Positions 29,040 to 37,567 of a stretch of 64,000 nucleotides of DNA are shown one piece after another. The notes below the pieces were generated by a model, which had not been told where the DNA came from, ran no database searches, and saw only the letters and a list, made by a program, of their open reading frames with translations. Position 1 is the first letter of the stretch, and every line of letters starts with the position of its first letter. Source of the DNA: Sphingomicrobium marinum (GTDB lineage: Bacteria; Pseudomonadota; Alphaproteobacteria; Sphingomonadales; Sphingomonadaceae); NCBI RefSeq assembly GCF_026157105.1, contig NZ_JANPVQ010000001.1, forward strand, positions 427,501 to 491,500, in the 5' to 3' direction. The translations under genes were made by a program, and so were the position numbers.

Positions 29040-29324
29040 ATGAAGAAGATGATGATTGCCGCGATCGCTGGCGGTTTCGCGTTGACAGCCTGCGATGGCC
29101 CCCGTGAAGAGATCGGTGAAGAGCAGGATGACGTCCTGGAAGCGCAGGGCGAGGTCATTGACGAACAGGCTGAGCTGGCAGAAGCACAAGCCGATCTTGC
29201 CGAAGAAAAGGCCGATGTCGCGGAAGCGCGCGGCGATGCGCCTGGCGCTGCCACCATGGAGCAGAAAGCCGAAAACCTCGAAGACAAGGCCGAACAGCTC
29301 GAAGACAAAGCTGACGGCATCTAA
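29040..29324 (+). CDS. Small acidic coiled-coil lipoprotein
   Basis: A 94-aa protein with a lipoprotein signal peptide (MKKMMIAAIAGGFALTAC, lipobox LTAC). The mature part is almost entirely charged Ala/Glu/Lys/Gln/Asp heptads (ELAEAQADLAEEKADVAEAR) and should form one long coiled coil. It may be a surface or periplasmic spacer; no specific family is recognised. It stands alone, followed by a good terminator. Confidence 0.8.
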   Translation: MKKMMIAAIAGGFALTACDGPREEIGEEQDDVLEAQGEVIDEQAELAEAQADLAEEKADVAEARGDAPGAATMEQKAENLEDKAEQLEDKADGI

Positions 29325-29333
29325 TCACCGTGC

Positions 29334-29369
29334 GCGCCTGACGAGGACTGTTCCCCGTCAGGCGCTTTT
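29334..29369 (+). terminator. Intrinsic terminator of the acidic lipoprotein gene
   Basis: GCGCCTGACG and CGTCAGGCGC form a 10-bp perfect stem with a 12-base loop, followed by TTTT, ten bases after the stop codon. Confidence 0.88.
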
Positions 29370-29389
29370 CAATCCATCCGGTTGTTGCG

Positions 29390-30106
29390 TCAATCGACCG
29401 GCTTTAGCGCAAACGCCACCGATACGCTGACTGTATCGCGGTTGAGCCCCGGCTGCACCGGCGGGGCACTGACAGGCGGCGGCGCGGCCTGAACCGCCAT
29501 TTCGGCCATCGCATCCACCGGCCACGGGCCGCCCTGCTGCTGGCCATTGTCACGTATCGTCAGGATACGGTCTACCTCAAGCCCGGCCGCCTCTGCATAG
29601 GCATCGGCGCGGATTCGGGCATTCTGATACGCTTCGGCATAGGCCGATTTGGTCGCGGCTTCGCGATCCGAAATGACGAGCTGCGGCCCGCCGATCGCGT
29701 TGGCACCCAGCTCGGTCGCGCGTGTGATTGCTTCGCCGGCGCGTTCGACATCCTTCATCCGCACCTCGAGAATGTTGGACGCCCGATACCGGCCGCGATC
29801 CTTGCCATAGTCGATCCGGCCGAGCTGGATCGTCTGCGTGCGCAGCATGTCTTCCTCGATCCCGAAGTCCTTCAGCATCGCGGTAACCTCGGCCATCTTC
29901 TCGGCGTTCAGGCGGCTGGCTTCGCGCGCGGAGCCGGCAAGGATTTCGACGCCCAGGCTGAAGCGCGCTTCATCGGGCACCGTTTCGGATTGGCCGGTGG
30001 CGCTGACCGTTAGCAGCGTCTCGTCGCGGTCGACGCCGCGCGGATCGGCGGGAGCCTGCGAGCAGGCTGCAAGCGCAGCCAAGGGAATGACAGTTAGAAT
30101 ACGCAT
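29390..30106 (-). CDS. SIMPL-domain (DUF541) lipoprotein
   Basis: A 238-aa exported protein with a lipobox (LAALAAC) after MRILTVIPLAA and the SIMPL/DUF541 fold: LLTVSATGQSETVPDEARFS, then ASRLNAEKMAEVTAMLKDFG and a late ILTIRDNGQQQGG, ending DTVSVSVAFALKP. These periplasmic proteins are linked to oxidative stress protection in some bacteria. The start at 30106 is set by the signal peptide. Confidence 0.9.
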   Translation of the reverse strand: MRILTVIPLAALAACSQAPADPRGVDRDETLLTVSATGQSETVPDEARFSLGVEILAGSAREASRLNAEKMAEVTAMLKDFGIEEDMLRTQTIQLGRIDYGKDRGRYRASNILEVRMKDVERAGEAITRATELGANAIGGPQLVISDREAATKSAYAEAYQNARIRADAYAEAAGLEVDRILTIRDNGQQQGGPWPVDAMAEMAVQAAPPPVSAPPVQPGLNRDTVSVSVAFALKPVD

Positions 30107-30175
30107 GGAAAAAGCCCTTTCCTGTAAACAAGATCGCAAGTCTCGCGCTGCCCACTTTGCCATGGGCTGAATGGA

Positions 30176-31027
30176 TCAGGCTTTCGGTGCCTGTCCCTGC
30201 CGGAACGCCCAGCGAAGCGTTCGCGCAGTGGCGAGCGTGCCAATGCGCGCCGGCATCGCGCCCAAGCGCGGCTTGTCGAGGTAGAGCATGCGGCGCGCAA
30301 AGTCGGGCAGCATCGTCACGGCTTCGGCGGCAATCATCTGCTGGAGCGCGCGCGGCGTGCCTTCGGGGCGCTGCGAGAGGACCAGCCGGGCGACCTCGCG
30401 CGCCTTTGGCGATGGGCGAAGGTCGCGCTTCAGGTCATCGAAGATAGCCGTCGCCTGCGCTTGCGTCCGGGGCACCGGATCGGCGCCGAGCTTTTCGGCG
30501 ACCAGCGCGAACTGGTCGAAATATTTGTCGCGCGCAACGCGGCTCATTTGCGGATCGACGTAGCGCATGTAGCCGGCAAGGAAGCTCTGCGCCCCGACGA
30601 CGTGAACCCACGCCAGCGTGCGGGGGTCGCGCGCGTCATAGGGGGTGCCATCGGGCAAGGTGCCGCTGACTTCGGCGTGGATGCGATTGATCCGATCGAT
30701 CGCTGCCTGCGCCTCGTCGCGGTGGGCGAAGGTGGTGACCGCGATGAACCGCGCCGTGCGCTTGAGGCGCCCGTGCATGTCGGCGCGAAAGTCTGAAAAA
30801 TCGAGCACGCCTTGTAGCGCATGCGGATGCAGCATCTGGAGGAGCAGGCTGCGCACCCCTCCAACGAGCATCCCGACCACATCGGCATGGACGAGGCGGA
30901 TCGGACTATCCTTCTCGAACCAGGCGTCGTCGGACGGCGGTGTGGGCGCTTCACCCTTGGCGGGATCGTTGAAAATTCCGCGGACATGGGTGACGAGACG
31001 CTCGCGCAATGGCTCAAATGGGCTCAT
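30176..31027 (-). CDS. Oxygenase MpaB family (DUF2236) protein
   Basis: A 283-aa protein of the DUF2236/MpaB family, relatives of latex-clearing protein with a b-type haem. Conserved blocks are LLLQMLHPHALQGVLDFSDF, ATTFAHRDEAQAAI-like VTTFAHRDEA, and LAWVHVVGAQSFLAGYMRYV. The candidate haem or iron His residues are those in MLHPHA and WVHVVG. The ATG at 31027 is preferred; one at 31063 would add 12 residues. Confidence 0.85.
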   Translation of the reverse strand: MSPFEPLRERLVTHVRGIFNDPAKGEAPTPPSDDAWFEKDSPIRLVHADVVGMLVGGVRSLLLQMLHPHALQGVLDFSDFRADMHGRLKRTARFIAVTTFAHRDEAQAAIDRINRIHAEVSGTLPDGTPYDARDPRTLAWVHVVGAQSFLAGYMRYVDPQMSRVARDKYFDQFALVAEKLGADPVPRTQAQATAIFDDLKRDLRPSPKAREVARLVLSQRPEGTPRALQQMIAAEAVTMLPDFARRMLYLDKPRLGAMPARIGTLATARTLRWAFRQGQAPKA

Positions 31028-31121
31028 GCACTTGATATAGGTCGCGGTGAAGCGTCCCGCCATGTGGATACGAGGCGGTCACGCTGCGCCGCCATACCAA
31101 CGCCGAACCGCAGCTAGTCGA

Positions 31122-31472
31122 TCACTGATCGACGATCGGCGAGAATCCGCCATAGATCATGCGCTTGCCGTCGAACGGGGGTTCTTGGTGCGGCTGGTCC
31201 TGCATCCATTCTTCCATCGCCTTCCAGCCGGCGTCGCGGGTTTCCTTGTCGGGCCATTCGACCCAGCTGAAGATCGTCTTCTCGCCATTTTCGGCAAGCA
31301 CGGCGGTGTGAAAATCGTTTTGCTTGCCTTCAGGGCAGTCGTCCTCGACCGACTCGACGACGCGCAGGGCTCCCCATTCCTTGAACTTGGGGGCCATTTC
31401 TTCGGCCATCGTCTTATAGGCATCGATTTTGCCCGGCGGGACCGGGATCAGGTAGCCATCCACATAAGCCAT
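31122..31472 (-). CDS. DUF1428 domain-containing protein
   Basis: A 116-aa ferredoxin-like (dimeric alpha/beta barrel type) protein of the DUF1428 family: it opens MAYVDGYLIPVPPGK and has FSWVEWPDKETRDAGW in the middle and GKRMIYGGF near the end. Function unknown. It follows the tandem-VOC gene by 12 bases, so the two are likely co-expressed. Confidence 0.92.
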   Translation of the reverse strand: MAYVDGYLIPVPPGKIDAYKTMAEEMAPKFKEWGALRVVESVEDDCPEGKQNDFHTAVLAENGEKTIFSWVEWPDKETRDAGWKAMEEWMQDQPHQEPPFDGKRMIYGGFSPIVDQ

Positions 31473-31484
31473 TTTTGCTCTCCT

Positions 31485-32258
31485 CTAGCGCGGCCCGACA
31501 ACGCAGAAGACCGCCTTTTGCGGGTCCATCCCGAACATGATGACGTCGCCGCCGGGAATTTCGTGTGGCCCGAACATGACCTCGCCGCCGGCTTTCTTGG
31601 TGCGTTCGACAGCGGCTTCGACGCCGTCCGACCACCAGTAGTAGTTCCACACCGGCGGGAAGCTTTCGCCCGGGTCCATCATGCCGCCGATCGAGCGACC
31701 AGCCTGGTCGAACATCTGGTAGGGTCCGTCGGGCATGTCCATGCGCTCGCCCTTCGACCAGCCGGCAACCGCCTCATAGAAAGAGAGGCTCTTGTCGATA
31801 TCGGGCGTCCCCAGCTCGTGCCAGCCGACATGGCCTTTCTTGTTCTCGGCGCTGTAGGCATGGCTGCCCTCGTCGCTATCGCCGCGCATGATGTAGAAAG
31901 GTGCGCCGTGCGGATCCGCCACCATCGCGAACCGTCCAACACCGGGGATATCGCGCGGGCCAACATGGACCGCACCGCCTTTGGCCTCCACCTTTTTGGC
32001 GCTGGCGTCGACATCGTCGACACCGACATAGCCAAGCCAGACCGGGCGCGCGCCCCCCGCCTTCATGTCATCGTCCAGTTCCATCATGCCCGCAACTTCG
32101 CTGCCGTCGGGGGCCGAAAGCAGCCAGTAAGTCGGTCCTTCGCTCATCCCGCTTTCCTTGGCGCTCAGCCCGACGACATCGGCATAGAATTCGGCCGCGC
32201 CCTGCGCATCGTCGGTTAGCAATTCGTACCAGATATAGTCGCCGTGATTGTCGGACAT
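31485..32258 (-). CDS. Tandem VOC-domain protein (glyoxalase superfamily)
   Basis: A 257-aa protein made of two vicinal-oxygen-chelate modules, the first from ELLTDDAQGAAEFYADVVGL to about residue 125 and the second from WHELGTPDIDKSLSFYEAVA to the C-terminus. Metal ligands differ between modules and the substrate is unknown; members include glyoxalases, dioxygenases and resistance proteins. It is upstream of the DUF1428 gene in the same direction. Confidence 0.9.
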   Translation of the reverse strand: MSDNHGDYIWYELLTDDAQGAAEFYADVVGLSAKESGMSEGPTYWLLSAPDGSEVAGMMELDDDMKAGGARPVWLGYVGVDDVDASAKKVEAKGGAVHVGPRDIPGVGRFAMVADPHGAPFYIMRGDSDEGSHAYSAENKKGHVGWHELGTPDIDKSLSFYEAVAGWSKGERMDMPDGPYQMFDQAGRSIGGMMDPGESFPPVWNYYWWSDGVEAAVERTKKAGGEVMFGPHEIPGGDVIMFGMDPQKAVFCVVGPR

Positions 32259-32370
32259 GATGCGCTTCTCCCTCTGGCAATCCGATTTGCCATAGCATTG
32301 GTCTTGGAGTCGCCCCTAGGGCCAAAGGGAAGCATTGTGACGGCGCAGCAAAGTCACTAAGTCTGCACCC

Positions 32371-33375
32371 ATGAACGATATCCCCAACGCTTCCGAAACC
32401 AGCCGCGCCAACACGATCCTTGCCGCCCCCGACAAGATGGTGAAGGTGCGCGAGGCGTTCGGCATCGACAGCGACATGGAAGTGCCGGCCTTCAGCGAGG
32501 CCGACGAGCGTGTTCCCGATCTCGACGCCGCCTATGTCTTCGATCCCGACACCACGCTCGCGATAGCGGCTGGCTTTGCACACAACCGCCGCGTGATGGT
32601 CCAGGGCTATCACGGGACGGGCAAATCCACCCATATCGAGCAGGTCGCCGCGCGGCTCAATTGGCCGCTCATCCGCATCAACCTCGATGCGCATATTTCG
32701 CGGATCGACCTGATCGGGCGCGACGCCATTGTGCTCAAAGACGGCCAGCAGGTCACCGAATTCAAGGAAGGCCTGCTCCCCTGGTGCCTCCAGCATCCGG
32801 TCGCGCTGGTGTTCGACGAATATGATGCCGGTCGCCCCGACGTGATGTTCGTGATCCAGCGCGTGCTGGAAACCGAAGGCAAACTGACCCTTCTGGACCA
32901 GAACAAGGTCATCCGCCCCGATCCCTATTTCCGCATGTTCGCAACGACCAATACGGTCGGGCTTGGCGATACGACGGGCCTCTATCACGGCACGCAGGCG
33001 ATCAACCAGGGCCAGATGGACCGCTGGAATATCGTCACGACGCTCAACTACCTGCCGGCAGAAACCGAAGCGCAAATCGTGCTCGCCAAGTCGGGCGAGT
33101 ATGACAAGCCTGAGGGCAAGGAGGTCGTCGAAAAGATGATCAAGGTCGCGGACCTTTCGCGTCAGGGCTTCATCAATGGCGATATCTCGACCGTGATGAG
33201 CCCGCGTACCGTGATCAGCTGGGCGCAGAACGCGCTGATCTTCGGCAATGTCGGTTTTGCCTTTCGCGTCAGCTTCCTCAACAAGTGCGACGAGGCAGAG
33301 CGCGGCATCATCGCCGAATATTACCAGCGCGTCTTCGGCGAGGACCTGCCCGAGAGCGTAGCCAGCAGGGCCTGA
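32371..33375 (+). CDS. cobS: CobS-like AAA+ ATPase (cobaltochelatase subunit family)
   Basis: A 334-aa MoxR/CobS-type AAA+ ATPase. Walker [16 protein letters not shown], Walker [17 protein letters not shown], sensor [17 protein letters not shown] and the C-terminal block [16 protein letters not shown] match CobS closely. In aerobic cobalamin synthesis CobS and CobT drive CobN to insert cobalt into hydrogenobyrinate diamide. No other cobalamin gene is in the window, so a different client is possible. It overlaps cobT by one base. Confidence 0.93.
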   Translation: MNDIPNASETSRANTILAAPDKMVKVREAFGIDSDMEVPAFSEADERVPDLDAAYVFDPDTTLAIAAGFAHNRRVMVQGYHGTGKSTHIEQVAARLNWPLIRINLDAHISRIDLIGRDAIVLKDGQQVTEFKEGLLPWCLQHPVALVFDEYDAGRPDVMFVIQRVLETEGKLTLLDQNKVIRPDPYFRMFATTNTVGLGDTTGLYHGTQAINQGQMDRWNIVTTLNYLPAETEAQIVLAKSGEYDKPEGKEVVEKMIKVADLSRQGFINGDISTVMSPRTVISWAQNALIFGNVGFAFRVSFLNKCDEAERGIIAEYYQRVFGEDLPESVASRA

Positions 33376-35186
33376 TGGCCGAACCCGATCCCTTAGACAA
33401 ATTCCGCCGCGCGCTTGCCGGTGCGGCGCGGGCGATCGCGCGCGATCCCGAGGTAGAAATCGGCTTCGCCGCCTCGGGCACGCAAAAGTCCATCGGGCGC
33501 AGTGCGACGGTCGTGTCGCCCGGCGCCGACCTCGCCCCCAAGCTTGTGGCCGAAGCACGCGGCGCCGCCGATGCGCTGGCCTTGAAGCTGCGGCATCATG
33601 ACGCGGCGCTGCATGGCAAACAGGCGCCGTTCGACCTGGAATCGCGCGCGGTTTTCGACGCGCTAGAAGATGCCCGGGTCGAAGCGCTTGGGGCCAAGCG
33701 ATACCCGGGCGTAAAGGCCAATCTTTCGGCGCATGTCGAGGCGCGCACCAGGACGGACGGCATCACGCGTGCGCGCACAGCCGAAGAGGTGCCGCTTGAA
33801 ACCGCGATCGGTCTCATTGCCCGCGAAAGACTGACCGGCGAAGCGCCGCCGCAAAGTGCCGCTGCCGGTCTCGCCTTGGTGCGTGACTGGATCGAAGAGA
33901 AAGCGGGCGCCGAACTCGACGCGTTGTCGCTGTCGATCGACGACCAGCAGGCGTTCGCAACGCTATCGCGCCGATTGCTAGAGGACCTCGACCTTCCGCT
34001 CGATGATCCCAATGACGAGGACGAACCGGAAGAGTCCGAGGGTGAGGAAGACGAACCTGACAGCGGCGAGGATGATGAAGGTGAGGACGACCTGCCCGAT
34101 GGCGGCGAGCAGGATCAGCGCGGCGAAGAAGAAGAAGGCGATGACGAGGAGGCGGACAGCGAGGCCGACGATAGCGAGCTCGACGAAGAAGCCGGTAATG
34201 AGGGCGATGACAGCCAGCAGCCGCGCCAGTCGCCGCGCCGCAATATCGGCGAAGCCCCGCAGACCGGGTACAAGGCGTTCACCACGCGGCATGACGAAAC
34301 AGTCCACGCGGACGAGCTTTGCGAAACCGACGAGCTCGAGCGGCTGCGCGCCTATCTCGACGGGCAGGTCAGTAACCAGTCGGGCGTGGTGACGCGGCTT
34401 GCGAACCGCCTCCAGCGCCGGTTGATGGCGCAGCAGGCGCGCAGCTGGGATTTCGACCAGGAAGAGGGGCTGCTCGACGCGGCGCGTCTGGCCCGCGTGG
34501 TCGCCGCACCTGCGCATAACCTGTCCTACAAGATCGAGCGCGATACCGAATTCAAGGACACTGTCGTCAGCCTACTAATCGATAATAGCGGTTCGATGCG
34601 CGGACGCCCGATCGCGATCGCCGCGACGTGCGCGGATATCCTTGCGCATACGCTCGAGCGGTGCGGGGTGAAGGCGGAAATCCTCGGCTTCACGACGCGC
34701 GCCTGGAAGGGTGGCCTCAGCCGCGAAGACTGGCTTGCCGAAGGGCGCCCCGCTAACCCCGGACGCCTCAATGACCTGCGGCACATCATCTACAAGCAGG
34801 CGGACGAGCCTTACCGCCATGCCAAGCGGCAACTTGGCCTGATGATGCGCGAGGGGTTGCTCAAAGAAAATATCGACGGCGAGGCGCTGCTGTGGGCGCA
34901 TCAGCGGCTGATCCAACGTCCCGAAGAGCGACGCATCCTGATGGTGATTTCGGACGGCGCACCGGTCGACGATTCGACCGGCTCGGCCAATGGCGGCGCC
35001 TATCTCGAGAGCCACTTGCGCAGCGTCATCGACTGGATCGAAACCCGCTCACCCGTCGAACTATCGGCGATCGGTATCGGCCATGACGTGACGCGCTATT
35101 ACAAGCGCGCGGTAACGATCATGGATGCCGAGCAATTGGGCGGCGCGATGGTCGACCAGTTGGCCGGGCTGTTCGACCTGACCTGA
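33375..35186 (+). CDS. cobT: CobT-like von Willebrand A protein (cobaltochelatase subunit family)
   Basis: A 603-aa partner of CobS. It has an N-terminal helical domain, a very acidic linker at about residues 207-280 (runs of Glu and Asp), and a C-terminal vWA domain with MIDAS motif [13 protein letters not shown] and [13 protein letters not shown]. The ATG at 33375 overlaps the cobS stop (TGATG), so the two are translationally coupled. Length and layout match CobT; whether it serves CobN or another substrate is open. Confidence 0.93.
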   Translation: MAEPDPLDKFRRALAGAARAIARDPEVEIGFAASGTQKSIGRSATVVSPGADLAPKLVAEARGAADALALKLRHHDAALHGKQAPFDLESRAVFDALEDARVEALGAKRYPGVKANLSAHVEARTRTDGITRARTAEEVPLETAIGLIARERLTGEAPPQSAAAGLALVRDWIEEKAGAELDALSLSIDDQQAFATLSRRLLEDLDLPLDDPNDEDEPEESEGEEDEPDSGEDDEGEDDLPDGGEQDQRGEEEEGDDEEADSEADDSELDEEAGNEGDDSQQPRQSPRRNIGEAPQTGYKAFTTRHDETVHADELCETDELERLRAYLDGQVSNQSGVVTRLANRLQRRLMAQQARSWDFDQEEGLLDAARLARVVAAPAHNLSYKIERDTEFKDTVVSLLIDNSGSMRGRPIAIAATCADILAHTLERCGVKAEILGFTTRAWKGGLSREDWLAEGRPANPGRLNDLRHIIYKQADEPYRHAKRQLGLMMREGLLKENIDGEALLWAHQRLIQRPEERRILMVISDGAPVDDSTGSANGGAYLESHLRSVIDWIETRSPVELSAIGIGHDVTRYYKRAVTIMDAEQLGGAMVDQLAGLFDLT

Positions 35187-35195
35187 GGCTTGGAA

Positions 35196-35234
35196 TAAAA
35201 AAATGGCCCGACACGAAAGACGCCGTGTCGGGCC
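35196..35234 (-). terminator. Intrinsic terminator of rpmB, convergent with cobT
   Basis: GGCCCGACAC (35205-35214) and GTGTCGGGCC (35225-35234) form a 10-bp stem with a 10-base loop. The minus strand continues into ATTTTTTTATT, so it is a proper terminator for transcripts from rpmB, although about 250 bases downstream of its stop. It may also stop cobT transcripts. Confidence 0.8.
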
Positions 35235-35481
35235 TCCCTCGATACGCGACGCGAGGGAAACGGGAAGATCAGGGAAAAAAGGGGAGAAAACCCTGTCTTG
35301 CTTGACACTTATGCCCGATTCGCCGTTCATGGTCGCTGAATATGGTCGTCAGCGTTCATTAAGCTAAAAGGTCAGTTTTTTCAGATAGTTACGCTATCGA
35401 AACCGTCGTCCGAGGCGGACGCACGAAAACCGAGCCGCCCGTGCAGGCGACCCGGCCGAAATCTTCGTAAATTCGAGTGCC

Positions 35482-35772
35482 TTAGTTGGCGGCTTTCTGC
35501 GCCTTGGCGATCTCGCGCTTGAGCTTCTGCACGCGCGGGCTGAGCTTGTCGTCGCTGGTCTTGGCGAGCCAGTTGTCGAGGCCGCCGACATGTTCGACCG
35601 AACGCAGACCGTTGGTCGACACGCGCAGCTTGACGCGGCGGTCGAGGGTCTCGCTCAGCAGGGTGACGTTCTGCAGGTTGGGCAGAAAGACACGCTTGGT
35701 CTTGTTGTTGGCGTGGGAAACATTATTCCCCACCAGCCGGCCCTTGCCGGTCAGTTCGCAAACACGCGACAT
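35482..35772 (-). CDS. rpmB: 50S ribosomal protein L28
   Basis: A 96-aa ribosomal protein. [20 protein letters not shown] is diagnostic, followed by [13 protein letters not shown] and [13 protein letters not shown]. The start at 35772 gives the family N-terminus. Between its stop and the terminator near 35234 lies about 250 bases of AT-richer DNA with a TTGACA at 35302 but no convincing -10 or gene. Confidence 0.97.
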   Translation of the reverse strand: MSRVCELTGKGRLVGNNVSHANNKTKRVFLPNLQNVTLLSETLDRRVKLRVSTNGLRSVEHVGGLDNWLAKTSDDKLSPRVQKLKREIAKAQKAAN

Positions 35773-35952
35773 AATATCTATCCTGGTTGCGGGACGCACT
35801 CGCCGTCCCGTGAAAACGCGCCCCGTTACCGTTCATGGGCCAGCGCGTCAACCGATTCGGCGCTAGCGGGTTCGTTTCGCACCCTTTATGTCGGGAACGC
35901 GACCCAGAGGGGTCACGTTGATGGATTGGTTCGGCAAACGAAGGAGGAACAA

Positions 35953-36156
35953 GTGCGGGTGCTGATCGTCGCTCTTGCCATTGTCGCTATCGGAATCGGT
36001 CTGCTCGTCTGGAGCGGAAAGCTGGATGACGAGGAACCTGCTGTGCAGGCGAACGAGAATGCGCAGGATCGGTTTGAACTCGATAGCGGCATGGCCTCCG
36101 AAAACGACCCCTCTTCTACACAGCCCGCTGCCAACGAGACGCGGAACGGCCCCTGA
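35953..36156 (+). CDS. Small single-span membrane protein with GTG start
   Basis: A 67-aa protein starting at GTG 35953 just after a near-perfect AAGGAGGA site (35941-35948). Residues 1-20 are a membrane anchor (VRVLIVALAIVAIGIGLLVW) and the rest is hydrophilic, acidic and Ser/Asn/Gln-rich. No family recognised. The next gene, tadA, begins 45 bases later, so they may be co-transcribed. The ribosome site is the main support. Confidence 0.6.
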   Translation: MRVLIVALAIVAIGIGLLVWSGKLDDEEPAVQANENAQDRFELDSGMASENDPSSTQPAANETRNGP

Positions 36157-36201
36157 TCGCGCAGCTTGAGCATTGCCGCGCGCCGCGCTAGCGCCGCGCG
36201 C

Positions 36202-36660
36202 ATGACCTTTCCCCTGCCAGATCCGATGCGCCGGGCACTTGCCCTTGCCGCCGAAGCGGCTGCGGCAGGCGAGGTGCCGGTCGGCGCGGTCGTCACGGAC
36301 GCGCATGGGACCATCGTCGCCGAAGCCTGCAACTCCATGCGCACCGGCAACGATCCGACCGCCCACGCGGAAGTGGCGGCGCTGCGCGCTGCGGGCGCTG
36401 CCCTTGGCACGTCGCGGCTCGATGGTCATCAATTGTGGGTCACGCTCGAGCCTTGTGCGATGTGCGCCGGGGCGATCGCACTGGCGCGGATCGACAAGCT
36501 CGTCTTTGCGGCCGAGGATCCAAAGGGCGGTGCGGTTCTCCACGGCCCGCGCTTCTTCAGCCAGCCCACCTGCCATCATCGTCCCGATGTCATGAGCGGT
36601 ATCGGGGAGGCGGAATCCGCAGCATTGCTCAAGGAATTTTTTGCCGCGCGCAGGGCATGA
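36202..36660 (+). CDS. tadA: tRNA-specific adenosine deaminase (nucleoside deaminase family)
   Basis: A 152-aa zinc deaminase that makes inosine at the wobble position of tRNA-Arg(ACG). The zinc/proton motif H55-A-E57 lies in DPTAHAEVAALRAAG and the PCxxC motif (C85, C88) in TLEPCAMCAGAIALARID; the following VFAAEDPKGGAV is typical of TadA. Relatives include guanine and cytosine deaminases, but the fit to TadA is good. The ATG at 36202 was chosen for length. Confidence 0.88.
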   Translation: MTFPLPDPMRRALALAAEAAAAGEVPVGAVVTDAHGTIVAEACNSMRTGNDPTAHAEVAALRAAGAALGTSRLDGHQLWVTLEPCAMCAGAIALARIDKLVFAAEDPKGGAVLHGPRFFSQPTCHHRPDVMSGIGEAESAALLKEFFAARRA

Positions 36661-36691
36661 AAAAAGGGCGCCGCATCGCTGCAGCGCCCTT
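36661..36691. terminator. Bidirectional terminator between tadA and the OmpA-family gene
   Basis: AAGGGCGC and GCGCCCTT pair around a 12-base loop; the minus-strand copy is followed by TTTTT, so it mainly ends the OmpA-family lipoprotein transcript 30 bases past its stop. Confidence 0.78.
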
Positions 36692-36720
36692 CCTCAGACT
36701 GATCGGTCAGGATTAGGCGA

Positions 36721-37416
36721 TCAGTAACCGTATCCGGCATCCTGGACGTCATCCTGGGTCACAGGAACGACGCGGATTTCGACGCGGCGGTTGGCTTCGC
36801 GCTTGGCCGGCGTGTCGTCCGGGTTGTAGATGAGCTGCGTTTCGCCATAGCCATAAGTGGCCATGCGCGCCTGCTCGACACCCTGGCGGCTCAGATAGTT
36901 TGCGACCGACGCGGCGCGCCGCTCGGACAGCGCCTGGTTGTAGCTATCGCTACCGGTGCTGTCGGTATGGCCGAGCACGTCGATATAGGTCTGGTTATAT
37001 TCGCGCAGCGTCTGCGCAACCTGGTTGAGCGTTTGCTGGAACTGCGGCTTTACCGTCGACGAATCGGTGTCGAAGGTAATGCCCGACGGCATGCGCAGCA
37101 GCAGGTCGTCGCCCTGGCGGACAACCTCGACGCCCGTGCCTTCGGTGGCTTTTTCGAGCTCGCGCTGCTGGCGGTCCATATACTGGCCTACCGCACCGCC
37201 CGCGACAGCACCGATGCCGGCACCGATGATCTTGGCGGTACGATCGTTGCGGCCACCGATAAGGTCGCCCAGCAGGTAGCCGCCCAGTGCGCCTGCAGCG
37301 GCGCCCGCGGCGGTCCGCCACTGGAATTCCTTCTCTCCTGTATTGGGGTTGGTTACGCAGCCGCCAAGCGCAAGCGCGCTCGCTGCAACGGCAAGGGTAA
37401 TCTTCTTCGTCAGCAT
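36721..37416 (-). CDS. OmpA-family outer-membrane lipoprotein with glycine zipper
   Basis: A 231-aa protein: lipoprotein signal (MLTKKITLAVAASALALGGC, lipobox LGGC), a glycine-zipper membrane-associating region (AAGAAAGALGGYLLGDLIGG, then IIGAGIGAVAGGAVGQYMD), and a C-terminal OmpA/peptidoglycan-binding domain with GHTDSTGSDSYNQALSERRA and YGETQLIYNPDDTPAKREAN. It should tether outer membrane and peptidoglycan, as Pal or YiaD do. Start at 37416 chosen by signal peptide and GGGAGA site. Confidence 0.92.
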   Translation of the reverse strand: MLTKKITLAVAASALALGGCVTNPNTGEKEFQWRTAAGAAAGALGGYLLGDLIGGRNDRTAKIIGAGIGAVAGGAVGQYMDRQQRELEKATEGTGVEVVRQGDDLLLRMPSGITFDTDSSTVKPQFQQTLNQVAQTLREYNQTYIDVLGHTDSTGSDSYNQALSERRAASVANYLSRQGVEQARMATYGYGETQLIYNPDDTPAKREANRRVEIRVVPVTQDDVQDAGYGY

Positions 37417-37567
37417 CCTGTTTCTCCCGTGATGCAAAATTCTGTCGACGCATCAACAGCAGGGCTCTTGAACAGTTCCGTGCATGAACGATTCGTGGCC
37501 GTATCGTTCAGGCAATTCACCGTGCGTGCTTGTCGTAACGTCGCAACCGGCGCTAGAGAGGGCGGGC

